Shown here one piece after another: positions 18,150 through 27,300 of a DNA stretch of 46,526 nucleotides. Under the pieces are notes generated by a model. The model was not told the DNA's origin, searched no databases, and was given only the letters and a program-made list of their open reading frames with translations. Position numbers and translations under genes: made by a program. The stretch is from positions 1 to 46,526 of the forward strand of contig CALFGG010000039.1 of assembly GCA_937958235.1 (NCBI GenBank), given 5' to 3'. The stretch's first letter is position 1; every line of letters begins with the position of its first letter. The DNA is from an uncultured Candidatus Saccharibacteria bacterium. GTDB lineage: Bacteria > Patescibacteriota > Saccharimonadia > Saccharimonadales > Saccharimonadaceae.

Positions 18150-19130
18150 CTAATCAATCAGCATCCATCGATTACCGCCGAGCGCCTTAACCCGCCCCTT
18201 TATTTGCAGATTAAAAATTGCCATTGTAAAATCAGAAACTGTCATCATTACCCCATTCTTTTGTATCGCCTCCAATATTTCCTCCCCATCCGATCTTCCT
18301 TCCTGTATTCTTTCCAAAATCTGCGTTTCCGCCTCCGAATCTCCCTTTAAAATCCCTTTTTTCTGCGTTACAGCTTTCTTAACTCTAAACCCCAGGTCCA
18401 GTAGTATTTCCTCTGTCTCCGAAAAAGCCACCGCCCCTCTCCCCAAAAGTTTATTACATCCTCTCGACCCCTCTCTCGTCACGTCCCCTGGCACCGCATA
18501 TACTAAATTACTTTGTTCAAACGCATGATGTGCCGTATTAAGAGACCCCGATCTTAGATCCGCCTCCACGACAATCACAATATCCGATAAGCCAGAAATC
18601 AACCGATTTCTCTGCAAGAAAGCCGCCTTTCGCCCCGACTGTGATTGTAAAACTTTTACCAATTTCTCATCTCTTAACACCTCACACCACTCTGGATACT
18701 CTGAGATAACCGCGCCCTTCTTTTGAATTATTTCTTCTGCCAGTCCTTTGTGGCAGGCTGGATATATTTGATCAATCGGCGTGCCCAATACCGCCACTGT
18801 CACTCCACCCGCATCAAGAGCAGCCCGATGCGCTACCGAGTCTATACCAAAAGCCAAACCTGAAACCACCACTACGCCCTGCCGAGCAAGCTCATAAGCA
18901 ATCTTATAGCCCTGTTCTCGCCCATAATCAGTACATTTTCTTGCGCCCACCACTGCCACAGTCCTCGGTCGCCCTCTCCTCTCAAATGCATATCTTGCCT
19001 CAGTCTCACTAAACCTTTCATCCATACTCGGCAATGTTCCATAGTAATACAACTTTTTAGGCTTAAGCGCAATAGTAGAAAGACGCGCCGTAAACTGCGT
19101 ATCTTCAGGTGTAATCCTATTGATTTCCAT
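18150..19130 (-). CDS. dprA: DNA processing protein DprA (Smf)
   Basis: Binds incoming single-stranded DNA during natural transformation and loads RecA. The Rossmann-type DprA core is clear: YYGTLP, TVAVVGARKCTDYG, VVVSGLAFGIDSVAHRAAL (usual form SGxARGID), VAVLGTPIDQIYP, then SGRKAAFLQRNRLISGLSD and SGSLNTAHHAFEQ. A small winged-helix tail (about 260-326) is also present. 326 residues is typical. GGAGG precedes the ATG at 19130. It leads a two-gene operon with a MarR regulator. The strong promoter of the ncRNA is divergent from it and only about 50 nt upstream of its start codon. Confidence 0.93.
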   Translation of the reverse strand: MEINRITPEDTQFTARLSTIALKPKKLYYYGTLPSMDERFSETEARYAFERRGRPRTVAVVGARKCTDYGREQGYKIAYELARQGVVVVSGLAFGIDSVAHRAALDAGGVTVAVLGTPIDQIYPACHKGLAEEIIQKKGAVISEYPEWCEVLRDEKLVKVLQSQSGRKAAFLQRNRLISGLSDIVIVVEADLRSGSLNTAHHAFEQSNLVYAVPGDVTREGSRGCNKLLGRGAVAFSETEEILLDLGFRVKKAVTQKKGILKGDSEAETQILERIQEGRSDGEEILEAIQKNGVMMTVSDFTMAIFNLQIKGRVKALGGNRWMLID

Positions 19131-19182
19131 ACAAATACCCTCCGTTTTTTACTTGATTATTTAATATCTTTAGTTTTAAGTA

Positions 19183-19211
19183 TTGACATATATATTTTTG
19201 TATGGTATACT
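19183..19211 (+). promoter_or_regulatory. Consensus promoter of the 19218-19533 ncRNA
   Basis: TTGACA, exactly 17 nt, then TATACT. It is the closest match to a housekeeping sigma-70 promoter in the window, which suggests high constitutive expression. No ORF with a ribosome-binding site follows. Confidence 0.85.
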
Positions 19212-19217
19212 TCAATA

Positions 19218-19533
19218 AGTTAGAGGTCGAAGCACAAAAAAGGCACGATCTCTACACCGCACCTAAATAAATCATAATTTCTGTTACCAATATAACAGAA
19301 GTTGCGTGTTCTTAAAAGACTTTCAACTTACAATTTTTCTTTTATCGGTTGTAAGTCAATTAGTATTACCTCCACTATGAAAGTTCATTCTTTAAGAACA
19401 TAGCAACCCCTATAACCGGCGGGCCCCAAAGTTAGTGAGGTGGGTCACGCTCCGGGGAATCTCCCGGTATCAAAGAGATGCGTTGTAGGGTCAAATAGCC
19501 CCAAGTGATGCCCACCCTTACTTGGGGCTTTTT
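19218..19533 (+). ncRNA. Free-standing structured non-coding RNA, about 316 nt
   Basis: No known family recognised. A consensus promoter (19183-19211) and an intrinsic terminator (19497-19533) bound it, and no plausible ORF lies inside. Helices read by eye: a 9-bp hairpin TAGAGGTCG / CGATCTCTA (19221-19254, one G-U); an 8-bp hairpin TTCTGTTA / TAACAGAA (19279-19300); and a long arm with TTGC / GCAA, 10 bp TGTTCTTAAA / TTTAAGAACA, 7 bp ACTTTCA / TGAAAGT and 8 bp ACTTACAA / TTGTAAGT (19302-19406). That arm has a one-sided 21-nt internal loop (19357-19377) exposing CCTCC, the complement of a Shine-Dalgarno. Last is a GC-rich arm ACCGG / CCGGT, CCCC / GGGG and GTGA / TCAC (19415-19468). The conserved cores of tmRNA, RNase P RNA and SRP RNA are not found. 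A divergent 6S RNA cannot be excluded. Confidence 0.8.
19497..19533 (+). terminator. Terminator of the ncRNA
   Basis: A perfect 10-bp stem AGCCCCAAGT / ACTTGGGGCT with a 13-nt loop is followed by TTTTT. Confidence 0.85.
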
Positions 19534-19593
19534 GATTGTTTTTTTAAAAACCCCACTAAACCAGCGGGGAATTACAATATATTTTCGTTATGC

Positions 19594-19620
19594 AAAAAGG
19601 ACCCACACGGGGTCCTTTTT
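19594..19620. terminator. Bidirectional terminator
   Basis: An 11-bp stem AAAAAGGACCC / GGGTCCTTTTT around ACACG. It lies 56 nt beyond the end of the secreted-protein gene (minus) and also downstream of the ncRNA. Confidence 0.8.
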
Positions 19621-19676
19621 ATAAGACTATTCAACAGCCAAAACTAACAATATTTTTCCTCGCAATATTAATATTA

Positions 19677-20276
19677 TTAGTTATTTGTTACGGCAGTAAG
19701 TAGTAAGGTATTTGAATAAGTACCCGATGGTACGCTTGTTGTTGCACTAGCGCCAATTGTTAGGGTCTTATTATCACCTGTTGGAGTGGCAGCCGTGGTG
19801 CGGCTAAAGACTGCGCTGTTGTCGGTTGTACCGGTAGCTTTTACTGGATTAAACTGAGTTGCATTATTTGACCAGCCCCATCCATTGCCAGAAATAGTGG
19901 TTCCACTTGCGGAAACTGTAGGAATAACAGCTGAAACACCGGCTGCAGCTGGCTGCTTTAAGCTGGTTTCAGTTGTGCTTGAAGTAATATAGGTCGTATA
20001 ACCTTTTACGTTATTGGTTGAAATCACCACATTGCCATTCGCAGTTCTAAACTGGCCAGAGGTGGTTGGAGTAATATCCATTTCAATATTTGGTGAAGCC
20101 GTAATCGAAATCACCGGATCAATGGTCACATTAACCGTTGTTGTGGCAGACTGTGAAGCCGCCGAGGTTGGTGCACCATTAAGTAGTAGTACTGGCATTG
20201 CAAATAAACTTGCAGCCAACATACCACTAACAATCTTTATACCTTTATTTGTAGGTTTTTGTTTTTTTATTCCCAC
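19677..20276 (-). CDS. Small secreted surface protein
   Basis: 199 residues with a clear signal peptide: a basic start (GIKKQKPTNKGIK), a hydrophobic core (about 17-33) and a likely cleavage after SAA near residue 40. The mature part is Thr, Ser, Asn and Ala rich, free of Cys and predicted all-beta (TVNVTIDPVISITASP, then ISGNGWGWSNNA and a final SGTYSNTLLLTAVTNN strand), like a fimbrial or WxL-type sandwich. No exact family is recognised and there is no LPxTG or C-terminal anchor. The start is GTG at 20276 with AAAGGA 11 nt upstream. It stands alone between the ncRNA and topA. Confidence 0.75.
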   Translation of the reverse strand: MGIKKQKPTNKGIKIVSGMLAASLFAMPVLLLNGAPTSAASQSATTTVNVTIDPVISITASPNIEMDITPTTSGQFRTANGNVVISTNNVKGYTTYITSSTTETSLKQPAAAGVSAVIPTVSASGTTISGNGWGWSNNATQFNPVKATGTTDNSAVFSRTTAATPTGDNKTLTIGASATTSVPSGTYSNTLLLTAVTNN

Positions 20277-20432
20277 AGCAAAATATCCTTTCTGTATTTA
20301 GCTGCCAGAAAACCTTCACTCTACCTATACTTTAACATAAGTTTTTTCACCTGCCAAGTCTTTTCTTCTTATTTTTAGTAACATTTCAAATTATTTTCCA
20401 CTCCCATACCAACCAACTCTTGACAACCGTGC

Positions 20433-20438
20433 TAATAT
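20433..20438 (+). promoter_or_regulatory. -10 box of topA (leaderless)
   Basis: TAATAT lies 6 nt before the ATG at 20445. A TTGACA at 20420-20425 is too close to pair with it. Confidence 0.45.
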
Positions 20439-20444
20439 ATAAAT

Positions 20445-22907
20445 ATGTCAAAGAACTTAGTTATCGTGGAGAGCCCTGCCAAGGCCAAAACTATTGAAAA
20501 ATACCTCGGCGCAGACTTCAAGGTCTTAGCCTCCGTTGGTCATATCAGAAAAGATACCAAAGTTGATGTTCACGATAATTTTGCAGTTACTTATGAAATT
20601 GACCCAGATCACAAAAATATCATCTCTGAGCTCAAAAAAGAAGCTAAAAAGGCCGAATCTATCTGGCTCGCAACCGATGAAGACCGCGAAGGGGAATCAA
20701 TTTCTTGGCACTTACTTGAAGTACTTAAACTCCCCAAATCTACCCATCGCATTACTTTTCATGAAATCACCAAAACTGCTCTGCAATCTGCCATCGCCAA
20801 CCCTCGTACCGTCGATATGGATATGGTTTCCAGTCAACAAGCCCGCCAAACTCTTGATATGCTTGTAGGTTATGATCTTTCTGATATTGTTCGCAAAAAA
20901 GTACCTGGTGCCAAATCCGCTGGCCGCGTTCAATCGCCAGCGCTCCGTCTGATCGTCGAAAAAGAACGTGAAATTGAAAAATTTTCCACCAAATCAACTT
21001 TTAAAGTTACCGGTAAATTCTCCAATCAAGCCGCCAACGTTTCCGATCCGAATTCGTCCGAAATTTTTGATGCTAACCTAGAAAAATCCACTCTTCAAAC
21101 TCCAGATGAGGCTAAAAATCTTTTTTCTCAACTAGCCTCCTCTGATTTTATCGTACAAAATATTGAACAGACCGAGGGAACTAAAGCCAATCCAGTCCCA
21201 TTCACCACCGCCGCCCTGCAAATTGAATCCAATAGCCGCCTCGGCTACAGCGCTAAAACCACTATGTCTGCCGCTCAGGGACTCTATCAGGCTGGTCTCA
21301 TCACCTATCATCGTACCGACTCTCTTAATCTCTCGAAAGACGCCATTTCAGCCATCTCCAGTTACATTAAACAAACTTTTGGTGAAAGTTACCTTCAGAC
21401 TCGTCATTTCCACACTAAAGACGCTAGCGCTCAAGAAGCCCACGAAGCTATTCGCCCCACCAATATCGCGCAAGAAGTTGCTGGTAAAAATGATTATGAA
21501 AAAAAGCTTTACCAGCTCATTCGCACCCGCACCTTAGCTACTCAAATGAAAAATGCCGTAGTGGCAAAAACTAATATCGATATTATTCCATCAACAAATC
21601 CCGACCTACACTTTAATGCCAAAGGTGAAGTAGTTATCTTCGATGGTTTTCTCAAAGTTTACGGCAAAAATAAGGACACCCTCTTACCAAAGCTAAATGT
21701 CGGAGACTATCTCAATACTCATAATCTTATTGCTAAACAAACCTATTCAAAACCACCAGCAAGATATACTGAGGGCTCTCTCGTTAAGAAACTTGAGGAA
21801 CTAGGTATTGGTCGCCCAAGCACTTACGCGTCCATCATTAACGCCATCCAAGTGCGTAATTATGTAGTTAAAGGCGAATCAGAAGGTACTGAGCGAGAGA
21901 TCCAGGAAATAGTTCTACATGGCAAAGTTAGCGTTGCCGATCATGGCGCCGCTCCAAATTCTATTACCGAATCCACTCTTAAAGAAAAGACCGGCGCTAA
22001 TAAAGGTAAGCTCCTGCCAACCCCAGTTGGCGAATTAGTCTCCGACTTTCTTTGCGAAAACTTTGAAAATATTGTCGACTATGATTTTACTGCCGGTATT
22101 GAAGAACAGCTTGATAAGATTGCTGAGCATAAATTAACCCGCCTCAAGATGCTTCGAGACTTCTATACCCCATTTGCCGAAACCGTAGGAGCCTCCGCTA
22201 TGGCAAATCGCTACAACTCTGCCACCGAACTCGGTGTTGATCCCAAGACTAATAAGAAAGTCTATGCCAAAATTGGTCGTAATGGTGGCTTCATCCAACT
22301 TGGAGAAAACGAAAAAGAAGCTGGTGAAAAGCCAATTTTTGCTCCGTTACCAGCTGGGAAAACCGTCAAAACCATCACCTTGGAATTAGCTCTAAAACAG
22401 CTTGAGCTCCCTCAACTACCAAGACTCATTGGTAAGGCTGATGACGGCACCGAACTTATTGCCGCCAATGGTCCCTTTGGCCCATATTTAAAAGCTGGAA
22501 ACTACAATATTCAATTAAATCGTGCAAACAAAGAAGAGAGTCCTTATACGATTAGTTTTGAGCTTGCTAATCAGCTCTATCAGAAGAAGAAATCCTCAAT
22601 TATTGCCGACTGGGGTGAAATTAAAATTATTCATGGCCCCTTTGGTCCCTATATTAAAGGCCCCGCCATTAAACCAGCTTCTGGTAAAGGACGTCCACGC
22701 CCTAATAATCTCAAAATACCAGCTGATCTCGATCCAAAAACTATAACCTTAGAGCAAGCTACTGAACTACTCCAGAGTAAGGCCACTCCAGCCATTAAAA
22801 CCGCCAAAACTCGCAAGAAAACGATAGCAAAAGCTACAAAGGCTACAAAGGCTACTAAATCTACCACTAAGAAAGCCACAACAAAGACTGCAACCAAAAA
22901 AATCTAG
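20445..22907 (+). CDS. topA: DNA topoisomerase I
   Basis: Relaxes negative supercoils by transient single-strand cleavage. The toprim domain opens with VIVESPAKAKTIEKYLG and has DEDREGESISWH. The catalytic tyrosine is Y288 in LITYHRTDS, where most enzymes have YMRTDS. GIGRPSTYASII marks domain II/IV. The usual zinc-finger repeats are absent: instead there are two topo-C-type repeats (GPFGPYLKAG and GPFGPYIKGP) and a Lys/Thr/Ala-rich basic tail of about 35 residues that should bind DNA without specificity. 820 residues is normal. It has its own leaderless promoter and a good terminator. Confidence 0.96.
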   Translation: MSKNLVIVESPAKAKTIEKYLGADFKVLASVGHIRKDTKVDVHDNFAVTYEIDPDHKNIISELKKEAKKAESIWLATDEDREGESISWHLLEVLKLPKSTHRITFHEITKTALQSAIANPRTVDMDMVSSQQARQTLDMLVGYDLSDIVRKKVPGAKSAGRVQSPALRLIVEKEREIEKFSTKSTFKVTGKFSNQAANVSDPNSSEIFDANLEKSTLQTPDEAKNLFSQLASSDFIVQNIEQTEGTKANPVPFTTAALQIESNSRLGYSAKTTMSAAQGLYQAGLITYHRTDSLNLSKDAISAISSYIKQTFGESYLQTRHFHTKDASAQEAHEAIRPTNIAQEVAGKNDYEKKLYQLIRTRTLATQMKNAVVAKTNIDIIPSTNPDLHFNAKGEVVIFDGFLKVYGKNKDTLLPKLNVGDYLNTHNLIAKQTYSKPPARYTEGSLVKKLEELGIGRPSTYASIINAIQVRNYVVKGESEGTEREIQEIVLHGKVSVADHGAAPNSITESTLKEKTGANKGKLLPTPVGELVSDFLCENFENIVDYDFTAGIEEQLDKIAEHKLTRLKMLRDFYTPFAETVGASAMANRYNSATELGVDPKTNKKVYAKIGRNGGFIQLGENEKEAGEKPIFAPLPAGKTVKTITLELALKQLELPQLPRLIGKADDGTELIAANGPFGPYLKAGNYNIQLNRANKEESPYTISFELANQLYQKKKSSIIADWGEIKIIHGPFGPYIKGPAIKPASGKGRPRPNNLKIPADLDPKTITLEQATELLQSKATPAIKTAKTRKKTIAKATKATKATKSTTKKATTKTATKKI

Positions 22908-22934
22908 CACAAAAAATAACTAGTCAAAAACTAT

Positions 22935-22963
22935 AAAATATACCCAGTATAGGGTATATTTTT
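22935..22963. terminator. Terminator of topA
   Basis: A perfect 11-bp stem AAAATATACCC / GGGTATATTTT followed by T. It is symmetric enough to work both ways. Confidence 0.85.
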
Positions 22964-23274
22964 GTATCTCCTTCAAACATCTTATCTACAACATACTCAT
23001 AGACTTATTTTTACCACCTCTCATCTCTACTTTAAGCACAAAAAATACCACACCATAAAAATGGTTATTCTTATATTTATATAAAACTAATTAGGATATG
23101 TGTAAAATTTATGGTACAATAGAAAACATAAAAACCTAAAAGAAAGTAAGTTAAGACCGCATACCTCAAAGTCAGTATTATTAATATTTTATTACTTGAC
23201 AAATTATATTTTAATGTTATTATACTATAAATTTCAGTATTAGTCAGTGGTGGAGAAGGGAAGAAGATCTAAAG
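22964..23274 (+). promoter_or_regulatory. Gap with promoter of the sigma-region-4 gene
   Basis: No gene is seen here. TTGACA at 23196-23201 is followed by overlapping -10 options at 23218-23226 (TATTAT with a 16-nt spacer, or TATACT with 19). A second -10-like TACAAT lies at 23115-23120. The purine-rich GGAGAAGGGAAG before the ATG at 23275 is the ribosome-binding site. Confidence 0.5.
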
Positions 23275-24315
23275 ATGGGTCAATACGAAGATGTGATCAA
23301 AGCAGCCGTTCAGGGCAGCTTGAGCATCATTGAGCAAGATCGTGAAAAAGAAATTATCTCTCGTCGCTTTGGTTTAAGCGGCGATCGTGAGACCCTTGAA
23401 CAAATTGGCGATTATCTCTCTATCACTAGGGAACGTGTTAGGCAACTTGAAAAAGCCATTATCGTTCGACTTCGTATCGCCGCCGAAGATGGTAAAATTC
23501 CTGAACTTGCTGCAGCCGAAAAAATTCTTATCAGAAACCTCACCGAAGAGGGAAGAATTGCTAAAATTTCCGTCTTAACTAACAAAATCTATGGCCATGA
23601 AGCAACTAATCTTGAAAAATCTTACCTCATCTTTCTCGGCGAAATTTCCGCCAGCCTCACTCTAATTGAGGAAACTGAAAAATATTATGGCGCCATTGGC
23701 ATTTCCGATTACGGTGACGAAAAGACTATCAAAAAACAAATTGACGAGATTGTCGCCCTTATTAAAAATAAGAAAGCCCCCCTCTCTTTGGAAGAGCTTG
23801 ACAATCAGCTAAACTATGAGCACCCTAACTATATTCGCGCCATTGCATCAATCTCCAAACAATTATCATCCCTAGACGACCAGTGGGGTCTCACAAAATG
23901 GCCAACTGTCAATCCAAAAAATATCCGTGATAAAATCTATGTCATCTTACAAAACAAAAAAGAGCCTATGCATTTTAATGATATCGCTAGTGCCATTTCT
24001 TCTTCCAAGTTCCGTAAAAAAGACGTCACTCTGCAAGCTATTCACAACGAGCTAATTAAAGATCCCCGTTTTGTTCTTATTGGCCGTGGCATCTACGCCC
24101 TACGTGACTGGGGATACAAAAAGGGAACAGTCTCTCAGATTATCACCAGCATCCTTGAGGAGGCTAAGACTCCACTCACGAGGGAAGAAATAGTAAAAAA
24201 CGTCCTTAAGGTTCGCAAGGTTAAGGAAACCACCGTCTTGCTTAATCTCCAAAACAAGAAACTCTACCAAAGAGTCGACAAAAATACCTACACCGTCGCA
24301 AAAGCTGAAAAATAA
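23275..24315 (+). CDS. Sigma-70 region 4 fused to HARE-type HTH
   Basis: 346 residues. Residues about 18-66 match sigma-70 region 4: REKEIISRRFGLSG, then a helix-turn-helix with LEQIGDYLSITRERVRQLEKAI, the part that normally reads the -35 box. Regions 1 to 3, including the -10-binding region 2, are absent; the protein starts almost directly at region 4. The C-terminal half (about 215-340) has two winged-helix units with PMHFNDIASAI and TPLTREEIVKNVL. These resemble the HARE-HTH fold seen in the RNA polymerase delta subunit. It therefore probably acts with RNA polymerase or on promoter DNA rather than as a complete sigma factor. It has a strong Shine-Dalgarno and its own promoter. Confidence 0.75.
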   Translation: MGQYEDVIKAAVQGSLSIIEQDREKEIISRRFGLSGDRETLEQIGDYLSITRERVRQLEKAIIVRLRIAAEDGKIPELAAAEKILIRNLTEEGRIAKISVLTNKIYGHEATNLEKSYLIFLGEISASLTLIEETEKYYGAIGISDYGDEKTIKKQIDEIVALIKNKKAPLSLEELDNQLNYEHPNYIRAIASISKQLSSLDDQWGLTKWPTVNPKNIRDKIYVILQNKKEPMHFNDIASAISSSKFRKKDVTLQAIHNELIKDPRFVLIGRGIYALRDWGYKKGTVSQIITSILEEAKTPLTREEIVKNVLKVRKVKETTVLLNLQNKKLYQRVDKNTYTVAKAEK

Positions 24316-24370
24316 ATATCTCCCCCTTAAAACGTCCCCAAAATGATAAGCTTTTTGTTCTTTTCTATGC

Positions 24371-24376
24371 TAAACT
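24371..24376 (+). promoter_or_regulatory. -10 box of the VirD4-like gene (leaderless)
   Basis: TAAACT lies 6 nt before the ATG at 24383. It is a weaker hexamer than the others, but no Shine-Dalgarno is present. Confidence 0.4.
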
Positions 24377-24382
24377 ATAGAT

Positions 24383-27300
24383 ATGATCATTGAAATTCTC
24401 CACTTTCTTTTAATGCCAATTATTTGGCTTCCAATTGTAATTATTTTAGGCATTTTAACCTACCGTAATTACAAAAAAATCAATCAACTAAAAGTTCTTA
24501 ATGTTGACTCCGTACTTCTAATGCTGGAGATTCCAAAAACTAACGACAAACAAGAGCTCTCCGCCGAACAAATGTTTGCCTCACTACATGGTATCCTACG
24601 TGACTCCGAATCGCTCAAAGGCTCTGGCGGTGTTCAAGAACATCTCAGCTTTGAAGTCGTCAGTACTGGCGGCCAAATTCGCTTCTACGTCTGGACTCCA
24701 AAGACCTTACAGAGCTTCGTTGAAGGCCAAATCTATGCTCAATATCCAACCGTTCAAATCTATACCATTGACCACGATTACGTCGATAACCGTGAAAAAC
24801 ATGAAGTAATCTATACGGCAGAATTAGGACTCACAGAAAACACCGCCCTCCCTATTAAAACTTTTGAAAGTTTTGAGGTGGATCCTTTGGCCGGTATTAC
24901 TGGCACTCTCGCAAAACTAGATTCTGACCATTCTGAAGAGCTCTGGATTCAAATCCTCACTCGCCCAATCGCAGACTCTTGGCACAAGGATACCGACAAC
25001 TGGATCAAAGTTATTAAATCTGGCAAAAATTCTTTCCGCTTCTTCAATATTGATATTACCTGGATTTTGCAGGCTATTTCCGCTCTTTGGACTCCACCAG
25101 CTGGCGGTACTGCCTCTGACACTAAGATCGAACTTTCCGAGCGAGCTAAAACCCAGATTAGCGCCGCCGAACAAAAGGCTACCAAACTTGGGTACGAGGT
25201 TAAAATCCGCCTAGCCTATCTTGGTAACAGCGAGATTAACGCCAAACTTAACATGCAGGCTCTTGTCGGCACTTTTAAGCAGTTCAATTCCACCAACCTC
25301 AACGGTTTCAAACAGCTTGGCGGAAGCTTCAATAAGGAAGATCTTGACGCCTACAAAATGCGTCAATTTACAAATCCTGGCTTTATCCTCAATATTTCCG
25401 AGCTAGCTAGCGTCTATCATCTCCCACACACCTCAGTTGAAACACCAAACATTGTCTGGGCAACCTCCAAAACTGCCGAACCACCAGCCAAACTTCCTCT
25501 CATTACCGGTATCGCTAGCACTGATGAAAACATCTCCGCTTTTGGTCTCACCAACTTCCGTGGTATCAATCACCAATTTGGTATGTTAAGAAAAGACCGT
25601 TCTAGGCACGTCTATATCATCGGCCAGACTGGTGCTGGTAAATCTGGTCTCCTAGAACTCTTTGCTCTCTCTGATATCTTCTATAATCAAGGTTACTGCA
25701 TCATTGACCCGCACGGTGACTTTGCAGTCAATAACCTGCGTTTTATTCCCCAAAATCGCATTAAAGACGTTGTTTATTTTAATCCAGCTGACACTCAATA
25801 TCCAGTCGCTTTTAACCCTCTTGAGCTTTCTGATCCTACCAGAAAACCCAACGTCTGTTCTGAAGTTATTGGCGTACTTAAACGCATGTTCGGCGACTCT
25901 TGGGGTCCTCGCCTTGAGCATATCCTCCGCTATACCCTATTAGCTCTTCTTGATCGCCCTGACTCCACCCTGCTAGATATTTCCCGTATCCTCACAGATA
26001 AAGATTTCCGCAAGGAGACCCTTGAATATTGTACCGACGTAACAGTGCTTCAATTCTGGAAACAAGAGTTTGGCCAGTGGAACGAAAAACAGGTCAACGA
26101 ATCTATTGCTCCAGTCCTCAATAAGGTAGGGGCCTTCACCGCTAACCCAATCATTCGCAATATTATCGGTCAGCCACGTTCCAGCTTTGATGTTCGCAAG
26201 ATCATGGATGAAGGAAAAATCCTCGTCGTTAATCTCTCAAAAGGTCTCATCGGTGAAGACAATGCTGGCATCCTAGGCTCCTTCTTAGTTACCAAAATTC
26301 AGCTTGCTGCTATGTCTCGTTCAGATATACCAGACGTCTCAAAACGCCGCCCGTTCTATCTATACGTTGATGAGTTTCAAAACTTTGCTACTGATTCATT
26401 CTCCGTCATTCTCTCTGAAGCCCGCAAGTATGGCCTAAACCTCACCGTGGCCAACCAGTACATTGCTCAGATGACCGACTCCGTACGTGACGCCGTCTTT
26501 GGCAACGTCGGTACCACCATCTCCTTCCGTGTTTCCGCCGATGACGCACCAATACTGGTCAAACAATTTGAACCAACCTTTGACAGTTCTGATCTAATCC
26601 AAATGAACAATCGTCACTTTGTGATCTCCATGATTATTAATGGCGAAAAAGCACCAGCCTTCTCTGCAACCACACTCAATATCCCCCAAGCCTCCACAGA
26701 CAATCTAGACGCAATCATCACCAACTCCCGCAATCTCTTCTCTAGAGCTCGCGCCGAGGTCGAGGCTGAAATTCGTGCCACTATCGAACAGAGTGAAAAA
26801 TACAAGAAAGAACTCTCCGATTCTGGCCGCCAGTCCCATAAAGAAGAAATCGCCACGGCTCAAAACACTTCCCCCGCTCAGCCTAAGCCTGCCTTCATCA
26901 AAGAACCCAGTTATCAAACCTTTAAGAAAATCTCACCTAATACCGCCGCAGGGAAGGACTCAATAACCCTCAAGGACCTAGGTAATGTCCTTAAGCAGAT
27001 GGACTCCGTTACACCAATTACCTCTAATGGTGTCAAGTCTGCTACAGAATTAGCCCGCGAACAGGAAAAGACAACGACTAAAAAGCCCGTGGAGCAGGGA
27101 AATACTAATATTAGTAATTCAAAACACAACCAGAAGAATAAAAAACCCTTTAATAAGAATAAAAAGAAGCCAAATTTTGAATCAGTGCCACTCACTCCGA
27201 TCGTCAGTCCTTCACACACTACTGAGGCCCCACATAAAACAAACTTCGCTTCCGACCTTCATGATGGACATCCCGGCTTTGCAACCAGCCAAAATCTGCC

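Noticed and set aside
19218..19533. tmRNA, RNase P RNA or SRP RNA
   Set aside because: No tRNA-like ends or tag ORF, no GAGGAAAGTCC core or matching ACAGAA context, and no GGAAGCAGC-type SRP loop.
20420..20425. TTGACA as the -35 box of topA
   Set aside because: Only 7 nt separate it from the TAATAT at 20433, and a 17-nt spacer would put the -10 over the start codon.
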